A stretch of DNA of 64,000 nt from Botryotinia globosa (Eukaryota; Ascomycota; Leotiomycetes; Helotiales; Sclerotiniaceae). The translations under genes and the position numbers were made by a program. The notes beneath the pieces are model-generated. The model was given only the letters and a program-made list of their open reading frames with translations. It was not told where the DNA came from and did not search any database. Positions 32,463 through 43,800 of this stretch are shown here, in pieces. The stretch spans positions 1,674,001 to 1,738,000 of the forward strand of contig RCSZ01000003.1 of NCBI GenBank assembly GCA_014898425.1, read 5' to 3'. How positions within the stretch are numbered: position 1 is the stretch's first letter; every line of letters starts with the position of its first letter.

Positions 32463-35244
32463 TCAATCCAGATCCGCATCGTTGCCTTCAATATTGAATT
32501 TTTTGCGACCTCCCCCGGTAAGATTTTGTAAGGCAACTTTGTTGACTTGAGATCCGACTTTCTTCTGCATTTTTTCAATCTCTTCTTCTGCGTCAACAGT
32601 TTCTTCGGAAGCGAAGTCGATTACCAGACGACGGCCAAGAAGATGGGTATCCTTGAGAGCCTCTAGTGCATTCTCCGCTTCACGAGCCGTAATGAAGTCT
32701 GCAAAAGCGAAACCACGTGTTGAGTGATCGAATTTCTTGGGCATACGCACCGATCGGAGCTGCCCATACGTACCAAATAGTTTTCGAATATCCGATTTGG
32801 AAGCTTCGAACGGTAAATTCTTGACAATGAGTTTTGTACGTTTGCCTGCCAACTTCTTAGCTCTGTCCTCTTTCCTTTTCTCCTCAGCGGCATCAGCTCC
32901 CTTATGCGACGCCTTAACCAGCAACTTATGATTGTCAAGTGTGTATCCATCCATTGCTTTGATTGCCGCCTGTGCTTGGGATTTAGTTCTGAATTCGATG
33001 AAGCCAAAACCCATACTAAGCACTTGGCCAGGTTTCTTTGGATCCGTCTTTGTATTAACGCGTGCCGATAAAAAGCCATCAAGGGGCTTGAAAATTTCCG
33101 TGAGACGTTGACTGGTAGTGCTGAAGTTAAGATTACGGACGAACAATGTAGTTGTATCCACATTTTCAACGCCACTATCTCTTTCGAGAAGATCAGATGT
33201 TGATAATTTAGGATCTGCTGTGTTGTCCGCATTCCTGTTGATTGTTGCCACCGGCTGAGCAGGTGGAGGTCCTGTGAAAAGGTCCTTGGGCGCCTTTTCT
33301 AGGAATAGTACAGTGTCTTTCATACGTCGATATGCAAGGCTTGCAAATGCTGCTCTTGCGTGTGTTGGCTGTGCAAATTCAACAATTGCGATCGTACCAG
33401 TCGGGGGCATGAGAACACGAATGACCTGACCAAATTCTTCGAACATCTTCCGAAGTTCTTCTAGAGTCATGCCATAGGTGAAGTTTTTGACTAAAATGGC
33501 TGTATCGCCACGCTCACGTTTCTTGAACGCATCAAGATCAACTCGATTATTCGCAAAGTACGATTTAGTTTCTTGGATGACCGAAGTCTCAGCAATGGCT
33601 TGCTTGACTCCAGCATCTGCCGAAGTTGGGTCAAGAAGCTCGGATTTTGATACCCCCAAACGTTCAGCCACCGATGAATTGACTGCATCTTGATTCATAT
33701 ACAAAGAGTTCCAATTGAATGTGCTAGAAGAAGAATCGGCCTTCTTCTTGAGAAGTCTTTGCTTCTTCAAGGGAAGCTTTGCTATCGCAAACTCATCTAG
33801 CTTGTTGTCTCGTTTAGCCGCAGCAGGTAATATGTGCAGCAACCTTCCTTGGAAAGGCTCGCCATCGACATTATGATATGCTTCAGCAGCAGCATTTGGA
33901 TCTGTGTATTGTACAAGGACAAATCCTTTACTGGTCCCTTTGGCATCTACTGGCAAGTGTATCTAAAAAATTTGGTCAGTGAGCCCTAATAAAACAAATC
34001 GAAACAGACAAAAAAAGGCTGACGATAGCTTTCAGAAAACACGAAGCATCTACTAAAATATTCGTCCAGTTCACATCACATGCTTTATAGCATAAGCTGT
34101 CCCTATCTGGATATTCATCATAAAGCAGGGAGGAAAGGAAAACATGCTGACGAGTTTTGTTACTTACCTCTTCTAAAGCTCCGTATTGTTCAAAGTGCTT
34201 CCGCAGGTCATCCTCTGTTGCACTGTATGGTAAGTTTCGCACAAACAGTCGTCCACTGGCTTTGATCGATTCAAGTGTCGCATCCAGTTCTGAAGGTGAA
34301 TTCTCCGTCTGTTCTTCTACGACTTGTGCTTCATCGACAACCGTATCTTCAACTGCTGTATTGGGTTTTGTTTCTCCTGCAACCACCTCTTCAACATCCT
34401 TGACGTCCAAGTTTTGTGTTTTGGGAATGATATCTTCCGGGTCCACTATATCTAATAGACGATTCGTATGACTCCTCAACCAATCATCATCCGTGGCTTC
34501 AACGGCATTGGAAGGTGCATCGACCATCGCCTCATCCGCTTGGTTGGAACTGTCGGCAACAATAGTTGAAGGAATCGGTGCAATAGGCGCTTTTGATTCG
34601 ACGGGGGTTGCAGGAGCCTTCTTAGCCTTACTAGGTACGGACTGATATTCGTCGTCGCTTTCTCCCTCTGGCACTTCAATGGCCTGTAACTTCGTTGGCG
34701 GTTCCTCCATATCAGCATCCATGGTACCAGCTTTCCACATATTCGCGTTCGATTTCGAGGCCGGTTGCATGACCTCCAAAAATTCCTGCAGCTTGGGATC
34801 TGCAATATCGACATCGCTTCGTTTCCGCTTGGTTCCAGTATTCAGGCTCTCAGAGAATTTTGCATCCGCCTCTTGCTTCAGTTGCCGCAGCTTATTATTC
34901 TCCCGTTCTTGTTCACGTTGTGCTTTCCTCGATACAGGTAAAGATGCATCTGATATCTTTCACGATCTCAGTATAAATCTCTTCACAATTTGATGTTTTT
35001 CTCGAGGATCACTTACAGGTCTGGCAATTTCCACGCCAATCTTTGACATTCGTACGAATGATTTGTTGAAGTATTTGACTGCTTTTGCAGCTTCTTCTGG
35101 TGTTTTATATCCAATATAACCGATTCGTCGGTGAGAGATCAACTTTGCATCGGTAATTTCTTGCTTCGCACCGAAATGCGTTTTGAATTCATCCTCAGTG
35201 ATATTTGGAGGAAGTCCCTTGACGAATATACGAGAAGAGGCCAT
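32463..35244 (-). CDS. MRD1: Mrd1, multiple RNA-recognition-motif rRNA processing factor, ~838 aa
   Basis: Exons 35244-35017, 34956-34168 and 33962-32463, phases consistent. Five RRMs are visible: RRM1 at the N-terminus (SRIFVKGLPPNITEDEFK), RRM2 (GRLFVRNLPYSATEDDLR, interrupted by intron 2), RRM3 (TAILVKNFTYGMTLEELR, with unusual RNP1), RRM4 (TTLFVRNLNFSTTSQRLT) and RRM5 (TKLIVKNLPFEASKSDIR, RNP1 RGFAFADF). RRM1 is followed by a long acidic linker. Mrd1 is an essential nucleolar protein that binds 35S pre-rRNA and helps release U3 snoRNA during 18S maturation. Intron 2 (33963-34167, 205 nt) is far longer than the others in the window and contains a probable C/D snoRNA. Confidence 0.93.
34028..34126 (-). 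ncRNA. probable C/D-box snoRNA within MRD1 intron 2
   Basis: On the minus strand the intron has box C ATGATGA (34121-34115) and box D CTGA (34035-34032), 76 nt apart inside. They are bracketed by GCTT before box C (one spacer base) and AAGC after box D, which can pair as a terminal stem. A C'-like GTGATGT lies between the boxes. Shortly after box C is AGATAGGGACAG (34108-34097), the exact complement of CTGTCCCTATCT. I recall that 12-mer from fungal 25S rRNA, in a region that yeast snR66 and snR78 guide for 2'-O-methylation. The D' box would be degenerate (near CTTA). The host gene is itself a rRNA-processing factor, as is common for intronic snoRNAs. The rRNA match is from memory and was not searched. 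Confidence 0.6.
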
Positions 35245-35887
35245 GTTGAAACGTTGGTATTGTAACTGTTTGTGTTTTTCGTAATTTACGTTTTCGCAGG
35301 TTGATTATCAAAATATTTTTTTCTTAGGAAGGATATCCGCAGCGGAGCTTCTCTAGCATATTTTTCCTTAGCCTTGAGCTTAATTGAGCAGTGCCGCAAG
35401 GTGAGCCGTGCTCAACACTTGATGCAAGAAAATCCGCAGCGAAATCTAGACATAGGTACAACCAATAGGAGCGACGTACTAGGGTAGGTATTCATTATTC
35501 AAAAATTGAAAAGCAGCAACTTCCCCATGATCGATTCCAATAAAAATTAAATTATACCTATACATCAACATTTGTCATCCACCTGCAACTTCAAGATCTT
35601 ATCCTACGCCCTCACTATTTGCGATAACTTTATCGTGAACCAGATCTTGTCAATAGATTGCCTACCTACCTAGTAGTAGTCTTTGGATCGCTGGAATACC
35701 CTCCTACCTGGTACTCACTTACATTGCAAAACTTCGGCTAAATTATCAGCCTTTCTCTCTTCCTCCTTTCTCCACAACTTCCGATTGTATTCTAGAAGAG
35801 ACAATTCCCTATTTCGATAACTCTACAAGCATTGCAATTACACATATAGAAAATCAGATCAACACACACAACATCCAAATAAACAAA
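35245..35887. other. divergent promoter region of MRD1 and LC8
   Basis: MRD1 starts at 35244 (minus) and LC8 at 35888 (plus), so both promoters lie in these 643 bp. Long C/T-rich leaders precede the LC8 start. I see no other feature. Confidence 0.45.
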
Positions 35888-36581
35888 ATGGCAGCCCCTC
35901 AACAACCAGCTGAAGAGTCCCTGGCAGGTATGTATAAGTCCCGACTTTTCAAAACTTCTGTTCGGCCGCTCCGGGGAGTTTTTGGTAGTATACTAGCTAA
36001 CTATGGTGTACTACAGCTCAGATTAAGTCGGTCGATATGGTACGCTCTTAATACTATCTGCGATGATATGCGACGGCTAATAACTATTTGACAGAGCGAC
36101 GACATGTCAGACGAGGCTATTGAAGTTTGTATGTCTTATTATCCTATAGATGCGATCACAACGGGGGCGGTATGAATGTATCCGTAAGATGTTAATGGAA
36201 TATGCAGGTCGACAAGCTATGGCTAAACATTCGGTTGAGAAGGTATGATATTGTTTGTTTCGATCCCCTTTTCATGTGCTAATATGATCTACCGCAGGAT
36301 ATCGCACAATACATCAAGAAAGCTGTACGTACTTAAAGCTCGCGCTATTATAGCAAACAACGAACGAAGTGCTAAATTGCCAAATTAGTTCGATGAGAAA
36401 CGAGGTCCAACATGGCATTGTATCGTTGGTCGAAACTTTGGATCATTTGTCACCCATGGTATTTTGCCCTTGAGCCTCAAAATGGTTGTTTCTCCTATCT
36501 GACTTTTTCGCCGCAGAAACGAAACACTTCATCTACTTCTATCTCGGCCACTGCGCGATTCTCCTCTTCAAGACCCAATAA
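35888..36581 (+). CDS. dynein light chain LC8, 97 aa, seven exons
   Basis: LC8 is a small dimer that binds short linear motifs in dynein intermediate chain and many other proteins; in filamentous fungi it supports nuclear migration. Proposed exons: 35888-35927, 36017-36039, 36095-36128, 36208-36242, 36298-36324, 36389-36458 and 36517-36581, with every junction in phase. The protein reads [20 protein letters not shown], then [60 protein letters not shown] and [17 protein letters not shown]. The core [12 protein letters not shown] and [13 protein letters not shown] are LC8 signatures. Six introns in a 294-nt coding region, with an exon of only 23 nt, is extreme density for this window. Confidence 0.95.
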
Positions 36582-38650
36582 ATATTTCGATTTCGCTCAC
36601 AAGCGGCACGAACAGCTCTTACTTTTTTGAGAAAGTTTTCAATGTAACAATGCAGAGGATATAAAAGAGGACAATCAGTAATGAGATGAAGCGGTGTTTA
36701 GGAAAGGACGTCACAAATTGGCCCTGGAGTTTGTTTTTTCAATTGTCGGATAAGTTATGGTATTAAGAGAAATTGAATCAGATTTCTTACCAATTGTGTG
36801 TGCAATTTGCGGTGTGTGGCTCTCGTTGATCGCCGAATAACCAGCCGTGAAGTTCATTGTCTGCCAACTATCGATATATTTACTTTCCAAACGCCGGTGT
36901 CTTTCAAGCGCAAAGGAGAGTGTATTATCGGTCGGCAGGGGCATAAACTGTTGTCAAGTATTATTTGTGTTCTGGTCATAGAATGTCTCTCGGGATACTT
37001 CAAGCAACCACAGCAAACGTCCATTCGTACGATACAACCCAGTTCAATCGACTCCGGCCTTCCTATAATATTCCGTTTTCCATTCTTTTACAAACTCCAA
37101 ACCCAGGATTTTGCACTTCCAACCTCCGGCTTCTACGGCCTTTCAAAGCCCATATATCCATGTGACTTACAAAATCGAGAATCAAACCTCCCCTGATCGA
37201 AATAAGCGTAAGCGCCTCGTATACTACCCATCCCAAGCAAAACCCAACCAAAAAACCAACACGAACGACCGTTGCAAATTCCAACCTCAGCTCCAACCAA
37301 GCTCCAACCAAGCTCCAACAAACCCCAGCTCCAAAACTCAGCTGCAACCCAATACCGATACCGGTCCGTCGGTACCGGTCTATCGGTACAGTATGTATTC
37401 GCTCTGTGCTCGCTTGAGTATCCTGACGACAACTTTTGATGTGTACGGATGTGATGTAACTTGGTAGGTAACTTCGATACCCTGGTTTACCTGGACACAT
37501 TTGAGTTCAGTACATTTATACTCAATTCAGCTGTGTCGCCTGTGTGAAATTAAATACAAAGATATGGAGCTCGCTACTGGGTAGCTAATTAATGTGACTA
37601 GCTAGGTACAGGAATACACGATTTTTGTTGCAATCTCAGCTCATCATTCCACTTTTTTCTATTTTCCTCACAGTTACATCATATCATACTATGTCTTCCA
37701 TAATATGTCTTCCATAATATGTCTTCCATAATATCTGCACGCTTACCCATCCCCCTCCGTAATATTCCTTTCACCCCACTCTTCCTCGATGAGCGAATTC
37801 AACATTAAGTTGTATTATAAAGCAAGATTCTTTTACATCACATAAGCATTCACATGCCAAGCATCATATATTATCAAATTTGATCTTTATTCTGATCTTG
37901 GCTTCTGCTATAAGGATTTGCATGCCGAAATCCACTTCTCTCTCCCCCCTATCTCTCTCTATGGCATGTGTAATTGCTCCCCATAATCACCTGTATCTGT
38001 GTCTTGACCTGTATCTTGTCTTTCATCTCCATCTTCAAATGCAATCCCCATATGTGCAGTAACCGCATATCAATCATCCTCCCATCGTTCAGCAATGTGC
38101 AATTCTCCACCCATTCATCCCCCGCCCAATTCCAAACCCAGTCCCAGATGCCTATCCCAAACTTGTATATCCACATTACGCATTCGCATCCTGAGGCATA
38201 TCCATAAACCAGATGACCCAGAAACTCCTTTTGATTCAATGGGGCAAATAGATTTCCAGAGATAGAAAAAAATGGATAAAAGAAAGAAGACGCCGAATCC
38301 ATTCCGTGTCCATTCCCAAAGGGTATTTAGTTGAAGCTCCATCCGCGGAGAAGTAGGAAAAAATCTCAATTTTTGTGAAAACAAGAAAGTAAAATGAAAT
38401 TGAAAAAGTATTCGGTTTTGCCTGCCGTGGTAAATGCCCGTGTTACTCCATATGCAGAAAACAGATAAATTGAGAAGCCTACCGCTTCACCTGTCGTCTA
38501 TAGTGTGTATGTATGTGTGTGTGTGCAGTAAATGGATAATATAATCGCAGTCAGAGCAGTCGTTTTGTGTCGAGAATTATCGCGTGTGTAGCGATGTAAT
38601 GAAAGACCGATTCAGTCATGTCAAAAAGTGAGAAGTGAAGCAGAGCCATT
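36582..38650. other. convergent intergenic region, no gene seen
   Basis: About 2.1 kb between the 3' ends of LC8 and the ELL-type gene. It contains a short triplicated 14-mer (37691-37732) and many open frames without family features. Confidence 0.4.
37691..37732. repeat. three copies of a 14-bp unit
   Basis: The unit ATGTCTTCCATAAT is repeated three times in tandem without change. Confidence 0.9.
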
Positions 38651-40824
38651 TCATTCTTCGATGATCCCCTCCAAAATCTGTTTCTTCAAGTCGCTCAGGC
38701 GCTCATGCATTGCGAGAAGGTTCTCTTCCTCTATGGGATTTTTAACCTTCGATGTTGCCAATTCATTGTGAAGTTTGAGATAGATAGGATAATATCTCTT
38801 GTAGTTCTCAGCCAAATCCAATACACCAGGTCTCAAACGGCGGGTACTGTCGGTGGATGAGACTGACGAGGCAACACTGGATGACTTTTGGTGGCGTTTG
38901 TGAATAGGCGATCGATTGTTGCGAGTGTTGGACAAAGTGTGATGATTGGCAGGAGAAGTAGATGTCGATGATCGACCACCAGAAGATGTATTTCCGAAAT
39001 CCGATGCATTGGTCGGTGGCGAGGAAGCCAAAGGTGATGATTTCTGTGGGGAGTTTGCTTTGCCTTTGAAGGAATTCGAAGAAGAGGTCGTAGAATTAGA
39101 GCTTGGACGAGATGATTGACTAGCATCTGAGACTCGGTGTGAATTGGTAGTATCCTTCTTCATCTTCTTACTTAAAGGTAAGCTCGAATCGCTCGAATCC
39201 ATTTCTTCGTTACGACCTCGTTTGCTGTTGGTATTCCCTTTCTTGACTGGGGCCTTGGTAACTTGAGGCTTCTTGATTGGAACTTCTTCGTCGTCGGATT
39301 CGACAACGTATTGGGAAGAAAGAGGCTTTGTCGCTGATGCTTTTGGCTTTTCAACTTCCTTCTTCACGGCCTTCGACTTCATAGTGGCTGCTGCTGTTTT
39401 TGGAGGATTCTTAGAAAGTAATCTTTTGGCCTGAGCTTCTTTTTCGCTGAGTTTCTTGGGCTTCGATGTTGGTGGTCCTGAAGCTGATCTGGCTGTAGTC
39501 TCAGTCTTCCCCTTTGAAGCCATTTTATCGCCAAATATGTCTTCCTCGTCGTTGGATTTTAATTTCGCAGCAGCGCTATTGGTAATTGAAGCTTGTACCT
39601 TACTAAGAGACTTTCCAGTTCCTCGCTCCGATTTGGGCAAGAGCTTTTCCCACTCAGGTTCCGATAAGCCCAACCTCATCTTATCGAAAATCTTAACCGC
39701 ATTATCAATTGCTCTCTGACGCTCGGCGTCGCTTCCGTATTTGAAGTTGAATATGTCGAGCTCTTTGTAGTAATTTTTGCGGAGTTCCCATTTTCCAGTC
39801 GATGTATTGAGGTCTCCCACCTTCGCAATTGCCCGCTTGAGGTCATCTTTTGGACCAGGAATTCGATTATTGAGTTCCTTCTCAGACATTGGTTCGAGGG
39901 CCAGTAGGTGGACGACAGGTTTCCTACTGCTCTTGGCATTCTCGGCTTGTTGCTGGGAGAGAGACTTAGTCGCACCTAAAGCTGGACTTCCTAAACCAGA
40001 AAGGGCGGGACTGACTGGCATCGATTTGGTTGCATCGTTTCCGAGCCCCTTGCCCAGAAACTTCGATTTGTTTGTGACCTTGGAGGCTCCTCGTTTTCCA
40101 GGGATTTGATTGATGATTTTTGTACTATTGAGGTCAGTTCCCTAGTCCACTTGCAGCAATCTAATTACTACTCACGTATTCCCATCTTTCTTCGCTTGAG
40201 CTGTGGCCATCGATTCTCTCAAATTTTCCAACGCTGTATCCTCGCCTGCAGTTGCCGAAGTGGGCTTCTTACTTGTCTTCATACTTTCCGCCTTGTAACG
40301 AGGTCGCGCACCTGGCCCCAATAACTTCTTGTTGGCGAGGGTAAGCTCACTGAGTACCTGTGGTTTCGACATATTGAAGTTGTCCGAGTCCGTATCGCTG
40401 GAATCCGCAGTCTGGTATACTTCGTATTGGAATGGATCGTGGTAAGTGGAAAGAATGTGAGATTTGTTGCCATATATCAGATTCTAGTTTGCAGAAAAGG
40501 AAATCAGTTAGCAATTGTTTCCGTTCACACAATCAAGTAAAATACTATTGTTATTATAGCAAACATGAACAATTGGTGCCGTACGCTGGAAACGTTCGGC
40601 TACCAAAAAGCATTGAAGCCATGAGGAGCGAGATCTCTTACGGGATGTCCACCCAATGATAATTCTATTGGGGTGTTATTCCGATAACATTTGATCATGT
40701 CCTCGATCATTGCATCGCTCAAAGTCAAGCCAATAGCAGGTGTAATATTTATGGCAGACTTGTTGGAGGGTGGATTACTCTCCAGCCTCAAGCCGGCTTG
40801 GGGAATATCTAACGATGGAGACAT
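38651..40824 (-). CDS. RNA polymerase II elongation factor ELL family, ~654 aa
   Basis: Exons 40824-40642, 40483-40176 and 40124-38651, phases consistent. The N-terminal region has the fungal ELL block GLTLSDAMIEDMIKCYRNNT, PIELSLGGHPNLIYG and DPFQYEVYQTADSSDTDSD. The middle keeps the folded domain VVHLLALEPMSEKELNNRIP, then KWELRKNYYKELDIFNFKYG and MRLGLSEPEWEKLLPKSERG. A long Ser/Lys-rich, disordered region follows. The last 70 residues (LAENYKRYYPIYLKLHNELA and ERLSDLKKQILEGIIEE) resemble the ELL C-terminal occludin-homology module. In fission yeast, Ell1 with Eaf1 stimulates Pol II elongation; the same function is inferred. Assignment rests on order and length of domains, not on a search. 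Confidence 0.75.
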
Positions 40825-43800
40825 CTTGTGGATTTAACTGAACAACTCGGGTTGGAACAGTAAGGCGATTTTGTTTGTATGATGATAAGATTTTGAGGTT
40901 ATACGGTGTGCTCGTTCTCTCTCTCGTTCTCTCTCGTTCTCTCTCGTTCTGCTGGCTCTGGCCAGGGATTGCTCTTAAATGAGGTTCAGCATGAAGTCGA
41001 ATCACAAGTTCATCTACCAGCGAAAAGGGTGAATGAGGATGATTTCATAGGTAATAAAAGTTGACCACTCTGAATCTGTAAACAATTTGCAATGAATGAT
41101 TCGAATTTCGATTACATATAGAATAGAATAGTAACAATTGCCTGGTGTGAATGAATCGACCTTGCAATCAATTAAGTGATGAAGTTAGAAGAAGAGTGAA
41201 GACGTAGGAATCTCTACGGTATGGAAGTTCGGAGAGACATGAACAGCCCTTTGTGTTGGAGAAGCTAAACTGGGTCTGGCTGGGCTAGTGGAGGTTATGG
41301 ATGGGCTTGTACGGAGTATGGGTATTTAGGATAACTCGCCTCCACCTTGGATCATTTTTTGATTCGCTGTAAAGTGCACAAGATGCACAAACTAAATTTA
41401 CTAAGGGTGATTCGGAAAAGCGTGGATATATTTGTGTGGATGTTTGGGTTGTCTGAACAATGTGAGACCCTCTTTTTTGATTTACAATATTTGGAAAGTA
41501 AGAAAAGTATCACCCAAGTGCCCAGATAAAGAGAATACTAATACTGGATCGTATTGTATGATTTCTCATATATTTAGATGGAGAAAAGAGCGAAGAAAGG
41601 GTAGGTAGAGGTAGAAAGGAGAAAGGGGGGTAGAACAACAAAAAGATTATATCAATTTCCTACCGCTCTTTCATCAAGAACATGCTATTATTATCATTCA
41701 TTGTTGCTGTTATCGTTGTGCAAGTTCTTGCTGGTTGGCTGGTTGGCTGGTTGGCTAGTTGGCTGGTTGGCTGGCCGGCTTGCTGGCTTGCTGGCTTGCT
41801 GGCTTGCTTTCTTCTCAGGTCATTCAGTAGGTATTCAAGTCACTCTCCATGGTCAGTCATGCTTCCTCTCTACACTAATTACCTTTCCTAGTACTTCCGT
41901 ACATGATTCTCCCGTACGATTCACCGACTGCGGTTCTTGGTTGCAACATGAACAGGGATATCATTTAGGTATGGAAAGTCATTTAGTAAGGGTGCATCGT
42001 ATATCACCGATATGATTATGATATGGGTAGGTATCGTCGGGGCGTCTTCTTGGTCTTTCCTCTTGGTCTTTTGGGACATGGGAAAGACAGTGTGAATTGT
42101 ACACCGAATCTTGTGCTACAGCTCTTGTGCTACAGCTCATTCATTTCAACTAATATTCTCATAGGGCGGACATCAAACCACACTCATGATGATTGAAGAA
42201 CGCCTGTTGGTGGCAAAAACAGGGTAACACACACTGAACCATGAAACCAAACTTTATTTATATAAAGTTTTCGATAACTCTATTGAGTATTACTTTTCTC
42301 CTCTCTGGTACAACAGAAATTACAGAATGAAGCTATCTATCTGCTATGTATACCTGGGTACCTTTCAAACCACACCTTTGCAGCTCAAGTCCTCCAGCTA
42401 TTCAGATTGCATGTTGCCTTTACTTCGTAGGTAGTAGTTCAAGATAATAATGCTCCACTCTTGTTGTGTCTTTGCGGGTGTTTATCTCCCCTACAATATC
42501 CATGAATCTTCGAGTCCCCTCCCCTCTCATATCTTCGGGTATTATCTACATTGACCCATCTTTCTTACAAGCTCTCAACCCTCCTTTCCCGAATCGAGTA
42601 CGAACTGGATGTATAGAGAAGGCTTGAATATGATAGATATACTTGTTTCAAGAAGAGCCCAAGAGAGATGAACAAGAGCTTCAGAGATCCTGCTGACTGC
42701 CACTTTTCAGAAACCGTAAGGTCTTGTACCGAATTTTACGATTACGCTTACTGTGTCAGGCCAAGAACAACGAACACAGCCTTCAGCTCTTCTTTTTTCG
42801 AGTTCCTGGGACTTATTTTAAGTTAAGGTAGCCATCTTCGAATCTTTTGCACTGACTGCACTGCATTGCTGCCGAACTGTACCTGACTTGAACGATTCGC
42901 ATTCAAGGATTCCAGATCCCTCGATCCCAATTGTCGTTGGCTTTTAACAAGGATAGTTTGGATGATTCTCTGATATTCACCTGTGAAGATCAAACCTCCG
43001 GATTATACAATAAGATTGCCTGGGTATGTAATTCCATTTCTGGTTTGAAATCCCATAATATTCATGAAGTTGGATGAGTATATTAATAATTAGTCTCATT
43101 GCATTATCCATCTCGAACATTAACGTTCTGGTGTGGAAACCTACCTACCTTTTTTCCTTTCAAGGCCCGAGTTTCTCAGAATACAAGGTTCGGCAAATCC
43201 ATCCAAGACAAGGAAGGGATTGGATTCTCCCGATTCGTTCGCAATGGCTTTTTGCTCTCAGGTCTGCCTGTTATTGTACCTGCTGAACAACCGTCGCAGA
43301 CAACAAGATGATTTAGATGGCGACTCCGATCCTTTATTTTACCTCCACTTCATAACCTATAAATGCCGCTTCGATTTGAATGCCCCAGGTAAATTCTCTC
43401 TAGAAATGCCCGGATGGTCTTGCCCAGAAAGGTTTCAAATGGAGAACATTTGGTGTTCGTGCTACCTGGAGTCCTGGACCATTTCCGGGCACCTCGTTGG
43501 CATTTTTGAACTAACGTTACACTCAGAAACAAGTAAGGCAGTGAAAGATGCACCATCGATGCATTTGTCAACTATGAACTAGAGTCAATATTCCCGTCGG
43601 GTGATTCTGATAAGAGTATAGTTGTATCTGTAAATGCGCGTGGCATAAATCGAGAGCGTTCCTGTAAATATTTGTACCAACAGATGCAAATTCGCTACTC
43701 GAACCCTTTTTTTTTCCAAGCATGCAGCAGAATTACCCCTTCATTTACACTTTCCGTAGCGACGACAGGATTAGTTTCACAAAACTGTAAGTAAGTCGGC

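Noticed and set aside
40484..40641. Possible snoRNA in the 158-nt first intron of the ELL gene
   Set aside because: It has a CTGA but no proper C box (only TGATTGT) and no terminal stem.
43133..43582. 149-codon plus-strand frame
   Set aside because: It begins with a non-ATG codon; the first ATG leaves about 113 residues without any family feature. It could be a lineage-specific gene but is unsupported.
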